Below are positions 10,901 to 25,100 of a stretch of DNA of 64,000 bases, in pieces. The notes under the pieces were generated by a model. It did no database searches. It was not told the origin of the DNA and saw nothing but the letters and a program-made list of their open reading frames with translations. The DNA is from Harmothoe impar (taxonomy: Eukaryota > Annelida > Polychaeta > Phyllodocida > Polynoidae): contig OX381717.1 in the NCBI GenBank assembly GCA_947462335.1, positions 48,217,523-48,281,522 of the forward strand, written 5' to 3'. Within the stretch, counting starts at the first letter, position 1. Each line of letters begins with the position of its first letter. Position numbers and translations under genes: made by a program.

Positions 10901-13900
10901 GAATTACACTATAAAAATTACATATTGTGTCTGCTATATTCTCCCAGAAAAGGGTGTATTTATATTGAAATTAAACTGTCTTTTCCCCTGAAAGCAAGGA
11001 CTATGTCTGCCCTTCGGGTAGCGTGGCCCAGCCCACTACACCACTATTCTCAGCAGTACCAAAAAGTAAAATGTGCTAAACCAATTAAAGAAATGCTTAT
11101 AAAAAATATATATTAACAGTATGGAAAGAAGAAGAATGATATGTTTCTAACAAGATAATGCATGTAATGATAAACAAAGCATAACAAGTAAACTAATGCA
11201 ATGCAATATGCCCTTCTTTAGCACTGTGACAGATAGGGAGTAGCATGATAGGCAGGTCGCCGAACAACATAGTAAAGGGATCATGTTTATTGTTGAATTT
11301 GTACTTACTTCTCGCCTTTTCCGGATCTTGTTCAGGATTGCTTGCGGACTAGAGTCTGTTCGAGCCTTCTTTGACGTCTATAATTATAAATATGAGGACA
11401 TCATTTGTAGCAATGGAACAAAAAAATTGGTGTTCAAGAAATGTGCCAATTTTATCTGCCATTACATTACATATTGATGAAATATAGGGATGCAAAAAAT
11501 GTATCTATCCTTTACACAATTAATATTTACCTCTTCACTCACAAGATCCCAACTTCTCACACTTTACTGTGTCCACAGTTACTAGCCACATTTAACCCTT
11601 AAGTGAGTAGTTGATTGGTAATCAATTCTATGAAAAGGCCACTTGAAGAAAGCAGGCTCTTGCTTGTATGCCAATAACTTTGCCCCAGGTACCTTGCATC
11701 GTTTTCAAACCAAGGGTGAAAAGAAATATGTGTGGTCCTTTTCTACCCTGGAGAGGGCGTGACTTACAGTGAGAATACCATCTGTGAAACATAAAGATGG
11801 ATATGGCACAATTTCAAACCCTACAGCTAAGTCCCCATTAATTTTACATTAGTAGTCTCCAAAACATGAAAGCTAAAGCTATGCATAAATATTACCACTT
11901 CATGTAATAATAATTGATCAAATGTGTGTATATTTAGAGAACTGCCAATACAGACTGACAGAATGTTACTCGGTCAGTGTCCTCTGCTGTGAGAGTGAAT
12001 TAGCCCTGACAAATTTCTACCCTCTGTCTATGTGTAACGAGATGTACAGAGAAGTCTGTAGGAACTACCTTAACCATGCATGCTAGGTAGATTCACCATT
12101 TTTGGATGTTCGTTTTTAGTAAGAATACGACCCTTTCTTACTTTAGGATGAATGCTATCTACATTAACCAATGCGCTCAAAATAACTAGGATAAGAATTA
12201 GGCAAATTGAACCTAAAGGGAAAAGGAAACCCATCCCTTTATAGAGTAAAATTAATTGTTTCTATGGAAATTATGTAATTACAATTGTAATTTGAAACGG
12301 TTAAATTTAATCTTTTTATATAGCGTATATATCTGAATAAAATATCCATCTAGTTCTTACCGTTATAACGAAGAATCATTGAAATCTAGCGACATGTATG
12401 TTTATATTGATGTTTAGATGGAGATTTATCACATCTATCACATAATATTTGTATATGTTATAATAGGATGTCCCTAAGATTTGATCAATATAGATTGAAA
12501 TGCAAAGAATTTACCCTTTATTTCACTACGAATTTGTTGGTTTACCTCCTGTGATAGCATCTGAAGACGTTTCCCCTTTCGGTGCATGCCTCTTCCAAGA
12601 GCTGGTGTTCTTATGTCGAGCCCCTCGAGGAATCTCTCACGTTTTTCAGCAAGCCCTGGTCTGTCATCTGGGTGAAAGAAAATGAGGGTCAATGAGATTA
12701 TATAATGACAGCACTATTTAGGCATCTCTTTCAAAACACCTAGTCATGTACTGTACAACGACTATTAGTACTTTATATCTTTGGTCTTATAAAGCATTAC
12801 TACCATTAGTCAGTTTAGAGTTCGTTAAAATCATAGCACTGATTATTGTTATTTCATAATCAGCATACTGATCATCACTTTCTGAATATGGTATGCTATG
12901 CTGATTTTCTATTTTTAACTGATTCAAATGATACAACCTCTCAATAATTATGTCAGTAATGATCAACAAGATTGTAGAATCCAAAAACACAACAGGGTGA
13001 AGTATTAGCTAAGTTTAGCCATGCAGTCCTATCCATCCTTTTTAGAGCACAACTGTCACCACAGACATGTCGGTCGTTATTTGACTAGGATAGAACTAAA
13101 AATGTCATTTTGTGAAACTGGACTGTTGATTAAGTTGAAAGGGCAATTTCTGTCAAATAGAGGAACCCTGATGATTTTGTGGGAAAAGTAGGTCTCCATT
13201 TGCCAACCATATGCGTGTATACTAAATATACAAAGAGCACCCCGCCTCAAGGACCTGAATCAACCCAGAGTGCCAATATATTGATTACCTAATACTCTCA
13301 CATATATGTATGGTTCTAGCTTAATCTGAGATTATCATAGAAGAAAGGGAACAATGGGATTAATATGATTTTCAACAACAAATAATGACAGAGCGTGTGT
13401 GTTTTATCAGAGTGAAAAGTCAAAACTCTGTATCTCACAAAAGAGGGTCTAACACTGTTTTGCTAGACCTAATTAGGTGACCTGAAAACAACCGTCTCTT
13501 TTTTTTGATCTGATCATTTTCATTCCCCGTTAAAGGCAGAAAAAAGGAGTTAGAAATTTATCTTTAGAATGATTGTATTGCGTAGTTAATTATCATATTA
13601 GACCCATTTTTACATTGTCTCTGTCACGTCATAAGGTCAAAGATGCACAATATAACCATGTGTGTTATTGCTCCTATTCCTCTATACAGTATACACTGCA
13701 AGGGAGGGGTCCCCTACCAGACCGGAAAGTTGCCAAAATAAACAACCCCAGGTCACAAAGTCACTTTTTAGAAAATTGCCAGGTCACTTAGATTATTGTT
13801 CCACATCTCTAAAGTTGATATCTCTAATTTTGCATATGAAAAGACCACATTTTGATTAAGTTCTGAAGGAAAGCTTGTGCATTGAAAAAATCTAATATGA

Positions 13901-14773
13901 CAATAGGTAGCTAAAACGGGCTATTTTACTGTCCTACAGAATAAAACAGGAATACAGTGTGACATAAACATTTTAGTAGTCCCTTCTCCGATGAGTGGTT
14001 TTGAAATAATACTGACACAATGTGTGGTCATGTTCTCGTGATCTAATGAGGATTCCATTATTACACATGATTTGCTATTTAAGAAATGAATAGAGGGAAT
14101 ATATATGTTTCCCGAAAGCAGTTATTCAAGTCTGTACCTAGTTTCAAACCAGAGGAATTAGCATTTTATATAAGGGTATTTATCCTTGTAACAGAAACGA
14201 AGGGCTGGGATTTCCAGTCTAAACCTAGAACTATTATTGCCTACCAGCGATAATTCCCCGGTATAATGGACAAAGTACAAGTAGTCTTGCATCCATGAGT
14301 ATTTGGCGATCATTTTGTATCAGATTTGCCCTTACCATTGAAAATATCAGCTGGAAAAGTTCTACTCTGTTCTAACGACTCCAGAGCCCCCTTGCCTTGG
14401 TAGATGTGGCCTGGCAGTTTGAATTATCGCTAGTACCCAGAATGCACTCTGCCTAACAAGCAGACACACGGAGCTTCCTGGCATTACCACAAATTCCCGC
14501 CCACAATGATCATCTGCAAATAACTTAGTCCTGGATAAAACATATAATTTTAAAATAGAAATAAGTATAAATGGTGTACTTACCACTTAGTTCAACAACT
14601 ACAGCTGAACAGAGTTCTGTAGTTGCAGTTTTGCCACTACCGACAGGCCATCGTACCACCCAAGATCTCTCCTTGTCCTCCAGCCATAAATCCAAGTCAA
14701 AGTTTTCAATGTTTACTGTGTCCGTGATATCTGCTGTCTCATTTTGAAAGGAAAGCAGGACGTACTTCTTCAT
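7967..14773 (-). CDS. BEN-like domain protein encoded by the transposon (7 exons)
   Basis: Exons were built by eye from GT-AG sites with an uninterrupted frame: 14773-14584, 12667-12546, 11377-11309, 10216-10021, 9617-9475, 8786-8609 and 8199-7967, giving 376 aa. The start is MKKYVLLSF and the stop is at 7967. Residues 64-127 are basic. Residues 128-177 are Ser/Ala/Arg-rich with six-residue repeats (ARASPS). Residues 178-225 look like a coiled coil (VANLRAEVKELK, then LESLKSVTTQLEALL). Residues 250-327 resemble a BEN domain: TPSRFVNDLM, then VKHFFPHCDKAVITGYIR and KLSNAVK. The tail is acidic. BEN domains occur in chromatin and DNA-virus proteins, and some bind palindromic DNA. Lying head to head with the transposase inside one element, it may do the accessory DNA-binding job that TnpA does in plant elements. 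That role is inference. The domain call is by pattern only. Confidence 0.7.
9193..9371. mobile_element. 179-bp TA-flanked MITE in a BEN-like gene intron
   Basis: The terminal inverted repeat CCGTATTCGACGTAATAAGC starts at 9193, with its complement ending at 9371, and TA flanks both sides. It lies in the intron between the 9617-9475 and 8786-8609 exons, so it inserted into the large transposon. A decayed relative is at about 40027-40066. Confidence 0.8.
10071..10178 (-). repeat. 18-bp coding tandem repeat (6 units)
   Basis: Six units close to GCTCGTGCACTAGGTGAA on the plus strand. Read on the minus strand they encode the ARASPS-type hexapeptide repeats of the BEN-like protein linker. Unit length is a multiple of three, so copy changes keep the frame. 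Confidence 0.8.
10217..14583. other. Introns of the BEN-like gene with no other gene seen
   Basis: Apart from the small exons at 11309-11377 and 12546-12667, this span shows only AT-rich non-coding sequence. Short open frames (for example around 10537-10836) have no domain signature and no fitting splice sites. Confidence 0.4.
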
Positions 14774-17150
14774 GATGCCAATGATTTATGTTGCCTGGAG
14801 TGTAGAAAACAGTTGTGTGCCTGCACACCTAACCAGTAGACCAATTTAATAACTCTCACTGCTTCGGCCCCATTGGTCAATTAGTTCCCACCAGAGGTCA
14901 AAGACAAAGGTGACCAATCACAGTAGAGACCTGAAGCTGTGACATAAGCTGTTACCCGGCAGTACTGCGGTGCCCCAGTATTGGTGTGATTGTATATGGC
15001 ACCTAGAGGGGCGTGAGGGGAAGGGGTGTTGTGGAAGTAGCTAGGTAGGGGTGAGGCTTGAAAGTGGCGGTCTCACTGGCGCTTGTGGGGCATTCTGATG
15101 AAAGAACGTCTATGGGGTGGGGGGGGGGGTGTTGTAGGGGGGGGGGGGTTGGGGTAGGCCTTGGACTTCTCACAGTCAGGAGAGCGACTCTGGCCACTCT
15201 GTGAGTGAGCGGGCCTTTGATGACCCAGACACAGTGCTGCTATTAGTACACTCAGGCTGTGTTGGTCAGACGGGGAGGGTAGGGGTTCTACCCTCCACCT
15301 AGGGTCCTATCCACCCTAATCCTGACTGTTGTGTGCACTCATGTCTTTGAGTCAAAGACATACATTGACACATGAGAGAATTCAACAACGTTTACTAATA
15401 TATAGCCAGCTTTACTTTACCTTTACCTGCACATTTGTAGCCCTCGAGATGATTGATGACATATTCCAAGATAATGACCTCTAAGATTATGACATTTCCT
15501 TTTAGTAAACCAATGACTTCATTATTATATATATTGACATAACGATCCGCCTAAGGTGTAAAAAAGAATAAACACAGGAAGAAACTTTAAGAAATTTAAA
15601 AGTGATGAGCAAATGGCCATATTTATAATGTAATTAGAGTGTTGGCATTGTTAGACACATCCCATACAATATGCAGATTTTTTTATCATAAACAAAACTT
15701 AGTGTTAAATATTACCAGTATATCCATATGTATCGATATCCAGATGTCAGGCCTATACCCCATTTTAACATCCAGCCACACAGTAGATACCAATCAAAAT
15801 ATAAGATTAAGATTCAAGTAGCATCCAGTTATTTCATTATTGAAATATTTGTTTATTTCAAGTCAGGTCCTATACAAATTTGAGGGTAGATGGCTATGTA
15901 TGTGTTCGTCAGGAATAGGTGCAACATTACAAGGGAAGTGTACCTTATTGGTAATGTTTTGATAATGTGTGTGTGTGTGGGGGGGGGGTATTGTGTAAAG
16001 GGTTGAGGGAACTAGGTGTTTGTAAGTAGAACGTTCCTTTTGTTTTGTCTTGGCCTTAGTGTGAGGTGTCGTCCCGCTGTGTTGGTGTAGGTCGGTGTAG
16101 TGGTTTGTCCAACTCCAGTGCACACACAGGCCCGACATCTCTTCTGCCAGAGGGTGTGTGTGTGGGAGGGGGGGAGGGGCGGGAGGGAGGAGGTGTCTAG
16201 ATTGGCAGCCAAAAACCCTACTGGTTACCACTAAATTACTGTGCTTTCATAACTTAGTTGACCTTAACCCGTATCCTATCATTTATTCAGTTACAAAGGA
16301 ATGAATCAATTATAGTTAAAACATGCTTGGTTCACATTAAGACCCTAGGTATATAGGGCATTTACTCCTCTAGATATACATAATATATTTCAGGACATGC
16401 CATGTGCTCATATATATATCTTTCTTTGAAAAACTAATTGATTTTACAAATGGGAGCATTACAGGAAAAATATTAACCCTTAGGCCAAAATTTAAAAAAG
16501 GTTGGTTTCCGGTAACATGGTCTTACAAACCAGACCCGGCCGGCCGATTTTTTATATTTATTTATATTATTTTATTTTATTTTATTTTTTAATTTCCTCA
16601 TTTTAGGGCTAGTTTTAGCATTTTCCTCTAAAATCCTTAAAAGTTGTCCGATTTATAAACCGTAAAAACTGACATGTAGCAAAAAAAAGTGAAAAAGTGA
16701 AAAAAAGAGGGTGACCCGGCACTGTTTGGCCAGACCCGGTCGGGTGACCGGAAACAAACCTTTTTTTTATTTGGCCTTATGCAGACACCAGCGTGTTGGC
16801 TTATGCATTGTCTCTCTGCTATAATCTATCTCAACTCACAATGCAGGCAGGCAGGTATGCGCTGAAGCTGGGGGCTTCCCATTCCTCCCATACACTCACT
16901 TACACCCACTGTCTCACTGTGTATACTAACACTAGCTGTAACTCATACAGCAACATGAATGGGCTGCTGCTACTGAATCGCACCAGTACATGTAGTTTTA
17001 GTGGCAAGCAGTGTGAAAGCTCCTGTAGGCTTAAGACAACGTGCACAAGGGGTTGGTTGAATGATGGGGGTTGGGGGTGGGGAAGGAGGGTATAAGGAGG
17101 GGTGAGTCATGGGAAGGAGGCAGTAGCAGTAGTGCCTATAACATGCATTG
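14774..17150. promoter_or_regulatory. Probable shared promoter region between divergent genes
   Basis: This is the gap between the start codon of the minus-strand BEN-like gene and the proposed first exon of the plus-strand transposase gene. It is more GC-rich and G-tract rich than its surroundings, with long G runs near 15119-15150 and 15979-15990 and GT/GA tracts near 16155-16195. It contains a nested Harbinger-type MITE. The bidirectional promoter role follows from gene orientation only; no core promoter motif is firmly identified. Confidence 0.3.
16483..16776. mobile_element. 294-bp PIF/Harbinger-type MITE
   Basis: The ends are imperfect inverted repeats beginning GGCCAAAATTTAAAAAAGGT on the left; the complement of the right end begins GGCCAAATAAAAAAAAGGTT. 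The 3-bp duplication TTA flanks it (16480-16482 and 16777-16779). A TTA or TAA duplication and GG-type ends are characteristic of PIF/Harbinger. It is non-coding. Confidence 0.7.
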
Positions 17151-17280
17151 TCGGAGCCTGCAGTCTCCATCACACTGAGAATTTGAGGACCACATAATTG
17201 GAAAAGACGTCTGAGAACACAGTCAATGAGTATTCCAAGAGCATCTCCACATCCACCTCCTTCACATCTATATCTATGAA
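17150..17280 (+). other. Possible 5' exon of the transposase gene
   Basis: The sequence ends ...TATCTATGAA followed by a consensus donor GTAAGTATAC at 17281. The next predicted exon begins TGGCTGCC at 19170. Joining them puts A next to TG and creates an ATG in frame with the transposase. An upstream ATG at 17276 would be out of frame and overlapping. The left limit of this exon is unknown. Confidence 0.3.
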
Positions 17281-19169
17281 GTAAGTATACCATTTTGGAT
17301 AATTTATTTATGCTAATGTAGCTGGCATTGTCTTAGGGACGTGGGATAGTGTCCAAGATATAAGTTTGGAATGACTGACGCACTTAAGCCATGTTTTGAT
17401 TTATAAAGTTGTTTTCTATCAATAATGCCCTCATCAATAATGCGAGTGATCTATATCAATCTGTAACAGTCACTATGTATAACTAGGGTAGTCAAACTGT
17501 ACTACTATAGTCTACATGTATCACTCTGTTGTACCACCCAGTGTAGTTGCGATATACCACACAGGAATCTTGGCCTCCTTTACATTTTAAAAACCATGAA
17601 CAATTGGAACTCATGCTTAATAGATTGATTCAACTAAAATGATTTTTAGGGGGTTGGGGGACCGTTTGTCTAGACTATGGGGGAAAGCTGGCTGTTTTAT
17701 GTTAGGCATAGATGAGATGCATTGATATATCCTGATGCTTGATGCCCTCTGCCCTTTATCGCCATGATCCATGGATGCATCCCTGGTGAGTAAATCGAGA
17801 GTACATTCATGCATCATGCCAATCATTCAGAAATATTTTACTGATGTTTGAATGCAACACTGCACAGTAACTCGCCAGTGTTACGATAAGCAAGGGCATA
17901 GTGCATAAAATCACTCTGTGGCCCTTGAAGGGTTAAGGGTGGCGCCCACCTAGTTGGTATATCAACGCTAAGCTATTTAAGGTCTGCATACTGCTTACTG
18001 TGATATACCCTTTGTTGTCATGATGCATGGATGCGTCCCTGGCAAGTAACTCAAATAATGCTGCATTCATGCATCATGCCGACCTTGTGGGAGTATAATT
18101 ATCAACCTCATAGGGTTGTCATAATGTATGTGGCACTCCTCTTGTTACTCCTGACCACAAACACACAGGTCGGCCACTGGTCTTCTGTCCCACTACCCCG
18201 TCCTACCCTATCTCATTACTATGGCACACTTACAAGGGGAAGGAGACATAACTGTTTGTTTAGCAGGGGTATTCAGGCACATCAGGTGCAGCTTACATGG
18301 GTGCAAAGTCTTTTCTTACCTTAATCTTTAAAAAGACATAATCTTAAAACACCCTTTAACCTATCCCTAACACTAATCAGATTAAGATTATGCTACGATT
18401 ATTAAGATTATAGTTATAACGTTTGTCCCTGCACTCACGTGAGCTGCACTGTATTCAATTTTGTGGTAATCAGGAATAAACCGGTCAGGAAAGCCCTAAT
18501 ACTTTATTTTTAAATTATTTAGACTACCATACTATGGTATTTGTATATTTTTTTTTTTGTTTGTTTGGAATTTTGTTTGTTTGTTTTGAAACCAAAATAT
18601 GTCTTATTATGCTGTAAATGTACAGCATAACTCACTGTGCAGCTACACTTATTTCTAACAGTGCAGTCCATCTGCACACACTTATTGGGAGGTGCCCGTG
18701 TAAACTCGAACTATGCTTCAAATATGTTAAGTTGCCATTATTTGAAGAGAAGAAAGAGTTCACTTTCTTAGTAAACTGACTGCATTTATACCCTTTAGGT
18801 CTTCCTTAGCAACAAGAAAGCTGCTCCTTAGAATGCAACATAGATCTGTGCAATATGCTTTTTGCACAAGTTGTTATATATATATTTTATCAACTCATGT
18901 GCTAATATTTTTATTAGATCATTCCATTATGATTTGAGATTGTGCAATCAAGCAGTGTTTCATACTGTAAATATACTTTTCGGATTCTTAGCCCTTCAAA
19001 GGCAGTAGAGTGTTTTAATGTGTTATGCCCTTGATCGTCATGATGCATGAATGCAGCCCTGGCAGTTAAATCGCATGGGCTACATCCATTGTAAAGCAAT
19101 GAACGGATGAGATTCATGAACATTATGTAATGGTCCTGTGTTTTACAAATACTTCATGTCATCTTGTAG

Positions 19170-22100
19170 TGGCTGCCATCAGAACACCAAAGAGGAGGCC
19201 TCGGTACAAAGCATATTTGAGAGATGTTAACTTGGAGATACCCAAAACTACAGCCAGGCGGCGGGGGAATCTGCACCAGAGACAAGTTCCAGATAGGTAT
19301 GGATGTCATGTAAATGTCACATATACAGTGAAATCTCGTTATAAGGTGGTGCTTTTGGCAAGGCATATTTGCTCCTCATAAGCATTGTTCCCCTTAATCA
19401 ATACCCGGGTACTAATTATGAAAAGAATAGGAAATTTCAGCAATCGAAAAGGGTATTTTATATCAGCCCTCCTTTTAACGAGATTTCCCTCTATTTAGGT
19501 TTATCTTTAAAACTAATGACGATAAAACTAGCTTTAAAAAATGGCAGAATCCTCTCAATAAATGTTAAGGCTTAAGTTGGCTGGCGGGGATAGCTGTAGA
19601 GTAACTACGGTTTTGTAAGATGTCTACTATATAAGGGGCCCTTGATGGGGGGTCCCCATGTCGCATGTCGGTTTTAAGAAATGGCCATGTCGCATGTCTA
19701 TGTCACTTAAAAACGCACATGTCCCATGTCAATGTTAAGAACTGTCCATGTCCCATGTCACTATCTTTTTAAGCCTCATGTCGCATGTCATCAGGCCTTA
19801 TGTCGCATGTCGAATTTAAGAAATGCCCATGTCGCCATGTCGAATTTAGGGGTCTAGGGCCATATATAACCATGAGGGTATATAGTTTCTAAAATTACCA
19901 AGAAAAATGGGGGGTCCCGAGATAGATTCTGAGATATTTTACCACAAAATTTACATGGCATATGTTAGGATCATATAGTATTTTCTCACATATACTTAAA
20001 AAATAGCTGCAAAAAGTAACTACATTTTTCAGATACTCTATTACAATATTGTTTATACTATCATCTATCCAGAAAATGTGTTTTAAACACACGGTCCCGG
20101 GCAAATTTCTATGTTTTTTGTGCTTTGAAATTGAAAAGAGATAAGGGCATGTGATCTGGATGTAGGAAGGCAATATACAGACTTCTATGTGCGTTGTACC
20201 ATCAAGCTCCGAGGCCAATCTGTCTAGGGCGTAGGGTATGAGAACAGAAGGTTGTGAGTTTGATCCCCACCTATGCCACCATCACACCATGTTTTTTCCT
20301 TTCATGTATTAGACTATATTTGATGTCAAGTATGTATCAATAGTACAAATATGATTATTTTCTTTACTCCACCCCCCCCCCCACCCCACAGATATACATG
20401 AAGTAAATAGTGAAATTGCAAATTTGTAAAAGCATGAGCAGGGTTCGAACACCCTGTCCTCTGATAACGAGACATGCATGGAACACATGGGCCAGCAACA
20501 CTCTGTCAAACTACAGGTCTATTTCTACTTACAAATAGCTGAATAACTAAACAAAGGTGCGCAGAAAGGTGCGCAATGCACATGTTCTCAATCCCCGCCG
20601 GCCACCTTAAGCTTTAGTTCACAAGATCGATTGCCACTTGTAGCCTGCTGCACTCATCCATATATATATATAGGGGAGATTCACAATATGTCTGCCCTTA
20701 GTTTTTGTCAAATTGTATCTAGACCCTTAGATATGGTTACTTGTATTTTTCTTTGGTAACTTATATGGTTACTTGTATTTTTCTTTGGTAAGGCTCCTGT
20801 ATATTCAAACATTTAGGATAGAGTTTTGAAAATGTTAACTACCTGTAGTGAACACTTATCATATAGAACTTTGCTCCCACTGCCCCTGCTGTTGTCCCCC
20901 TTCTATTTATACCAAAGAATATCTCTATACAGATTCGATCTGTCCACCTTGAGTTGGGGCCCTTGATGGGAGGGTCCCCATGTCGCATGTCGATTTTAAG
21001 AAATGGCCATGTCCCATGTCCCTAATGAAAAACCCATGTCGCTAGTGTTACTAAGGAGGGTTTTTGGGGATGCAGGTCCCCGGAAAATTTAGGAATTTTC
21101 CTATGAAATTGGCGCATTCAGAGTGGTTTGAAACAGGTTAGAATCTAGGCCTATATCTTCAGAGTCCCAGTCCCAGAAAATTTTGGGAATTTTACTGTGA
21201 GAGTATTGGATTTTAGGGCTTTCTGAGGTTGTGAGGCAATTCACATCCATGTCACTAAGGCCAATGTCGCATGTCAGACTTAAGAAATGCTCCATGTCCC
21301 ATGTCACTAGTATGGCCATGTCCCATGTCGATTTTAAGAAATAACCATGTCGCATGTCTATGTCGCTTAAAATGCTCATGTCCCATGTCCCCTGTAAGAA
21401 ATGTCCATGTCCCCTGTCACTAAGCCTCATGTCGCATGTCACTAGGCCTCATGTCGCATGTCGGATTTAAGAAATGCCCATGTCGCCATATTGAATTTAG
21501 GAGTCTAGAGCCATCCTGTAATATTATCTATCCAGCAAATGTGTTTTGCACATATGGTCCTGGGCAAATTTGTATGGTTTTGGGTCTTAGAAAAATAAAT
21601 AGACAAAACTCCAGTTGAAGCTGGGTCATATCACACGATGCCAAAGGCTGAGTGTGATATGACCCATCTTCAACGAGTGATGTATGATGTACATTTATGT
21701 TGATAAGTGGGGTTTTATGTTTACTACATGTCCTACTGTCTTTAAATGAAGAAAATCAACAAATTAGGAGGACATGGAGTATGGCTACACCATACTTCAT
21801 GGGGGCATGGAGTATGGAGCTCCCATAGGCTTAGCATAGGGAAGGCCGTACCACCATGTAATAAAAGATAATCACATGTTTAGAAGATGGCTATGTTGGA
21901 TAAATATAATGTTCCTCTATGACAATGAACATCAGACCCTATGATATAATCGTGAAAGCATTTGTTTTGTAATTGTACAGTCTTGAATTCAAGACTCTGC
22001 CAGTCTAGAATTTTATCAAATTCGTCATAGCATGTTGTGATTTGTTAAAATGTGCCTCTGGTGTTATATAGTAGAACTATAATGGCCTTTTACATTTATT

Positions 22101-25100
22101 GAGCTATGCTGGACTCCCCGTATACAGTCAACTCCCTCTAATCCGGGCACCCTTGGGACTTTTCAAAAGTGGCCGCATTAGTGAGGTGGCTGCAGTGGAG
22201 GGAGTCAATGACAATCGGCCAGAGTAAGGGGTGATTCATAGAGTACGTCACACAGGAGGGAAGGGGGGGTCTTGGTACCTAATGATAGAGGCATGGGGAA
22301 AAGCGTGACAAAGGGGTGGGGTGAGGGGGTCTTGAAAATGACCAAAATTTGCGTGACTTTATGAATGACACCTAAGGGATATAGGGCCTATGTGAAATTA
22401 TATAGTCTAGAGTAGGCCTATTGGTATGTACATATATCTTTTCTGGAATTATGAAACGTGGATGTGTAAAAAATACTGTATGGGGCAGATAAAACCACAT
22501 CAATATTGGGAATGAGGTTCTTTTTTTTTTAAGAATAAAAAAGATAATATATTATGTTCGATTATTTTGTCCCCCTCCCCCCACCCACCATAATACCATC
22601 ACATATTTTTGTTAGCTGAGTCGTATATACAGGCTCACAGGGGGCTTTTGAGCTGAAATGAGCTTGGCGCTATGGGTGTGTGTGGTGGGTGGGGGGGGGG
22701 GGGTGCAGAGGGGGACATTGTCGGTACACACCAAGCGGACAACAACCAGCTACCTCCCTCCCCCCCTACCCACTCCCCCCCCCCCCCCCCGCCTGTCCAA
22801 CACCAAGCTGGCCCATGACACCTTCCCCTCAGCTACTAGTAGCTACTACTAGTCCTTGGATACCTGGACTGAAGACACATGTGTACACGGAAATAAATGG
22901 CAAATTTTTATTTTCTGAGATGGCCGCATTAGAGAGAGGAATTCTTAATTTTGGACTGTAAAAAGAGTGGCTGCAGGGCGGGGTGGCCGCATTAGAGGGG
23001 TGGTCGCATTAGAGGAATTTTTCTACATAAAGGGAAAATCAATTATTACTTTCGAAAAATGGCCTCAATGGCGGGGTAGCTGCACTGGAGGGAGTTGACT
23101 GTAATGGGAAACGATTTGCCCTTAAACATTAGTCAAGTCCACTTAGCTCAGGCGGTAGAGTCAGGAACTGTGGATTGTAAGGGGGACAGATCAAGTCTGC
23201 ATATTTTAATATTCTTTAAAGTCAGAATTCAAAAGAAACAAATATTGTGAATGATATCATGTCTATAACCCTACCTCATGGGTTCTCATGAGAGTAGTGG
23301 GGCTAAGGAATCAAACCCACATCCTGCTGCTCCACTGGGGTAAATCCGGGATTTTACATGCAGAATCATGTCTTTAAACTGGTGATATCACGGGGGGAAA
23401 TGCTCACAGAATCCCCACAAAAACATGGGAATTTCTCGTTATTTCTTACCAGGGCACACTAAATTTTGGTACCACACGTGTGAGTTATACATTTTTTTGA
23501 TGGCCGACCTGTTTTCTTGTCTTAGGTAATGAACAATTGTCAAATAGCAACTCCCCTGTGATCAGGGGGGGGGAGGGCAGGCCAACCCCCCTTTTCATAC
23601 ACCACTGTTTCCCGGACTGTTGGACAGCATCATTTGACAGAATTCGTTTTCAAAAGTATAATGAGACAAATCAGTTTTCACAGTACATGGGCTGGATAGT
23701 TAGCCCCAAAATAGGGTAAACCAATGTAACATCCTTCAAGATCCATTAGAACTAAAAAGCTACAAACCTTAGAATACTGTCCCGAGCCATACTACTAAAA
23801 ACATCGAAAAAGCTTCTTTCTCCAAGACCCTTCATCATTTTAATGTATAGGAGTCTATAATGAGGGCCATGCCCCCGAATTCCCACTTTCTCTCCCTCCC
23901 CCCTGTTTTCCTTTCATTTTGTGGCATAACCCTTAAATTCACTATGTTGAATAGTCCTGTCGTATAATCCTGTCAAACAGCAGATCTGTTGAATTTGATT
24001 GGTATTTTGGTTTAAGTGATCTTATTCTACCTTTATGCTTATGTATTCTGAAGGAGAACGATTCTATGCATCAAAAATAGAACTTGTTTATAGGTATCAA
24101 TGGCTACATCAATAGATTGTTTATTTAATATGTCCATTGATTTATTCCTAAATAAATTCCTGTCCAGCCACAAGTTAAAAGTACCTGTTATGTTACAGAC
24201 CGCAAAGAAGCCATGATTGGGAGGCCCCTTGCATCACCAGAGGTACTTCAAGGGATCTTGGGACAGGAGCTGACCAGTATTCCGAAGATGACATTGACCA
24301 GGTACTACATAGGGTACACACCCCTTCTTTTCATATTAAAAGACAACATCTACTTAAATAAACACATAAATCATGAGGTATATCATAGACAAATGCATTC
24401 ATGGTTATGCTAAAAGTGTATCACTCATTTAATTATGTTATAGTTAAGGAGATAAATACCTGACTTTTAAGTCTAAGTTTATTACATACAGGATTGCGCT
24501 AAAAACTTGTTTCTGATTGTAAGCTCTTCACTTTAACTTGATCAGATCCATACAAATGAAAGGCCTGACAATGACAGCGAACCACAGACTCTGAGTGAAG
24601 ATGACAATTATCAAGAAAGTTACAGCGAGAATGACACTGGTGATGATGACACTGCTCAAGACACACCAGAGGCAAGTGATATAAATACTTTGGGACCTTA
24701 TTTCCATTTTGCAATGCACTGTCCGGACATGTGATATGCCTCACTTCCTGTAGTATATATTTATGCAACTTTGGCCAGTTGACAGTAATATGTCATGGCA
24801 AGAATAAATTATTATGCTAGTCCATTCATTTTTTTTGTAATCGTCTGCTGGTGCGTAGTTGATATAATATTATGGTGATTTGAAGAGACTTAGGTCCGAA
24901 CAGGTTTTCTTATATACCATCTCATGATTAGTGTTTCTCATTGTCATGGTCACCAGACTTCGAAAGCAGGAACAAGCCTGCATGTTAGTGTATCCATGTG
25001 TTTTTCACTTACTATTAAATGGTGATATTTCTTCATTTTTGTCTCAGTTTTTGATATGATCTTATTCTCATCAGGACCATATACAGGAAGCGGTTGAACT

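Noticed and set aside
15863..16231. Minus-strand 122-codon His/Pro/Thr-rich frame
   Set aside because: Composition comes from GT and G-rich low-complexity tracts; no conserved pattern.
21101..21442. Minus-strand frame with repeated WDM/DMRHG words
   Set aside because: Translation of CATGTC repeats of the mobile element.
23139..23200. Possible functional tRNA gene
   Set aside because: The A box is excellent, but there is no matching acceptor stem and the B box is poor; a SINE head explains it better.
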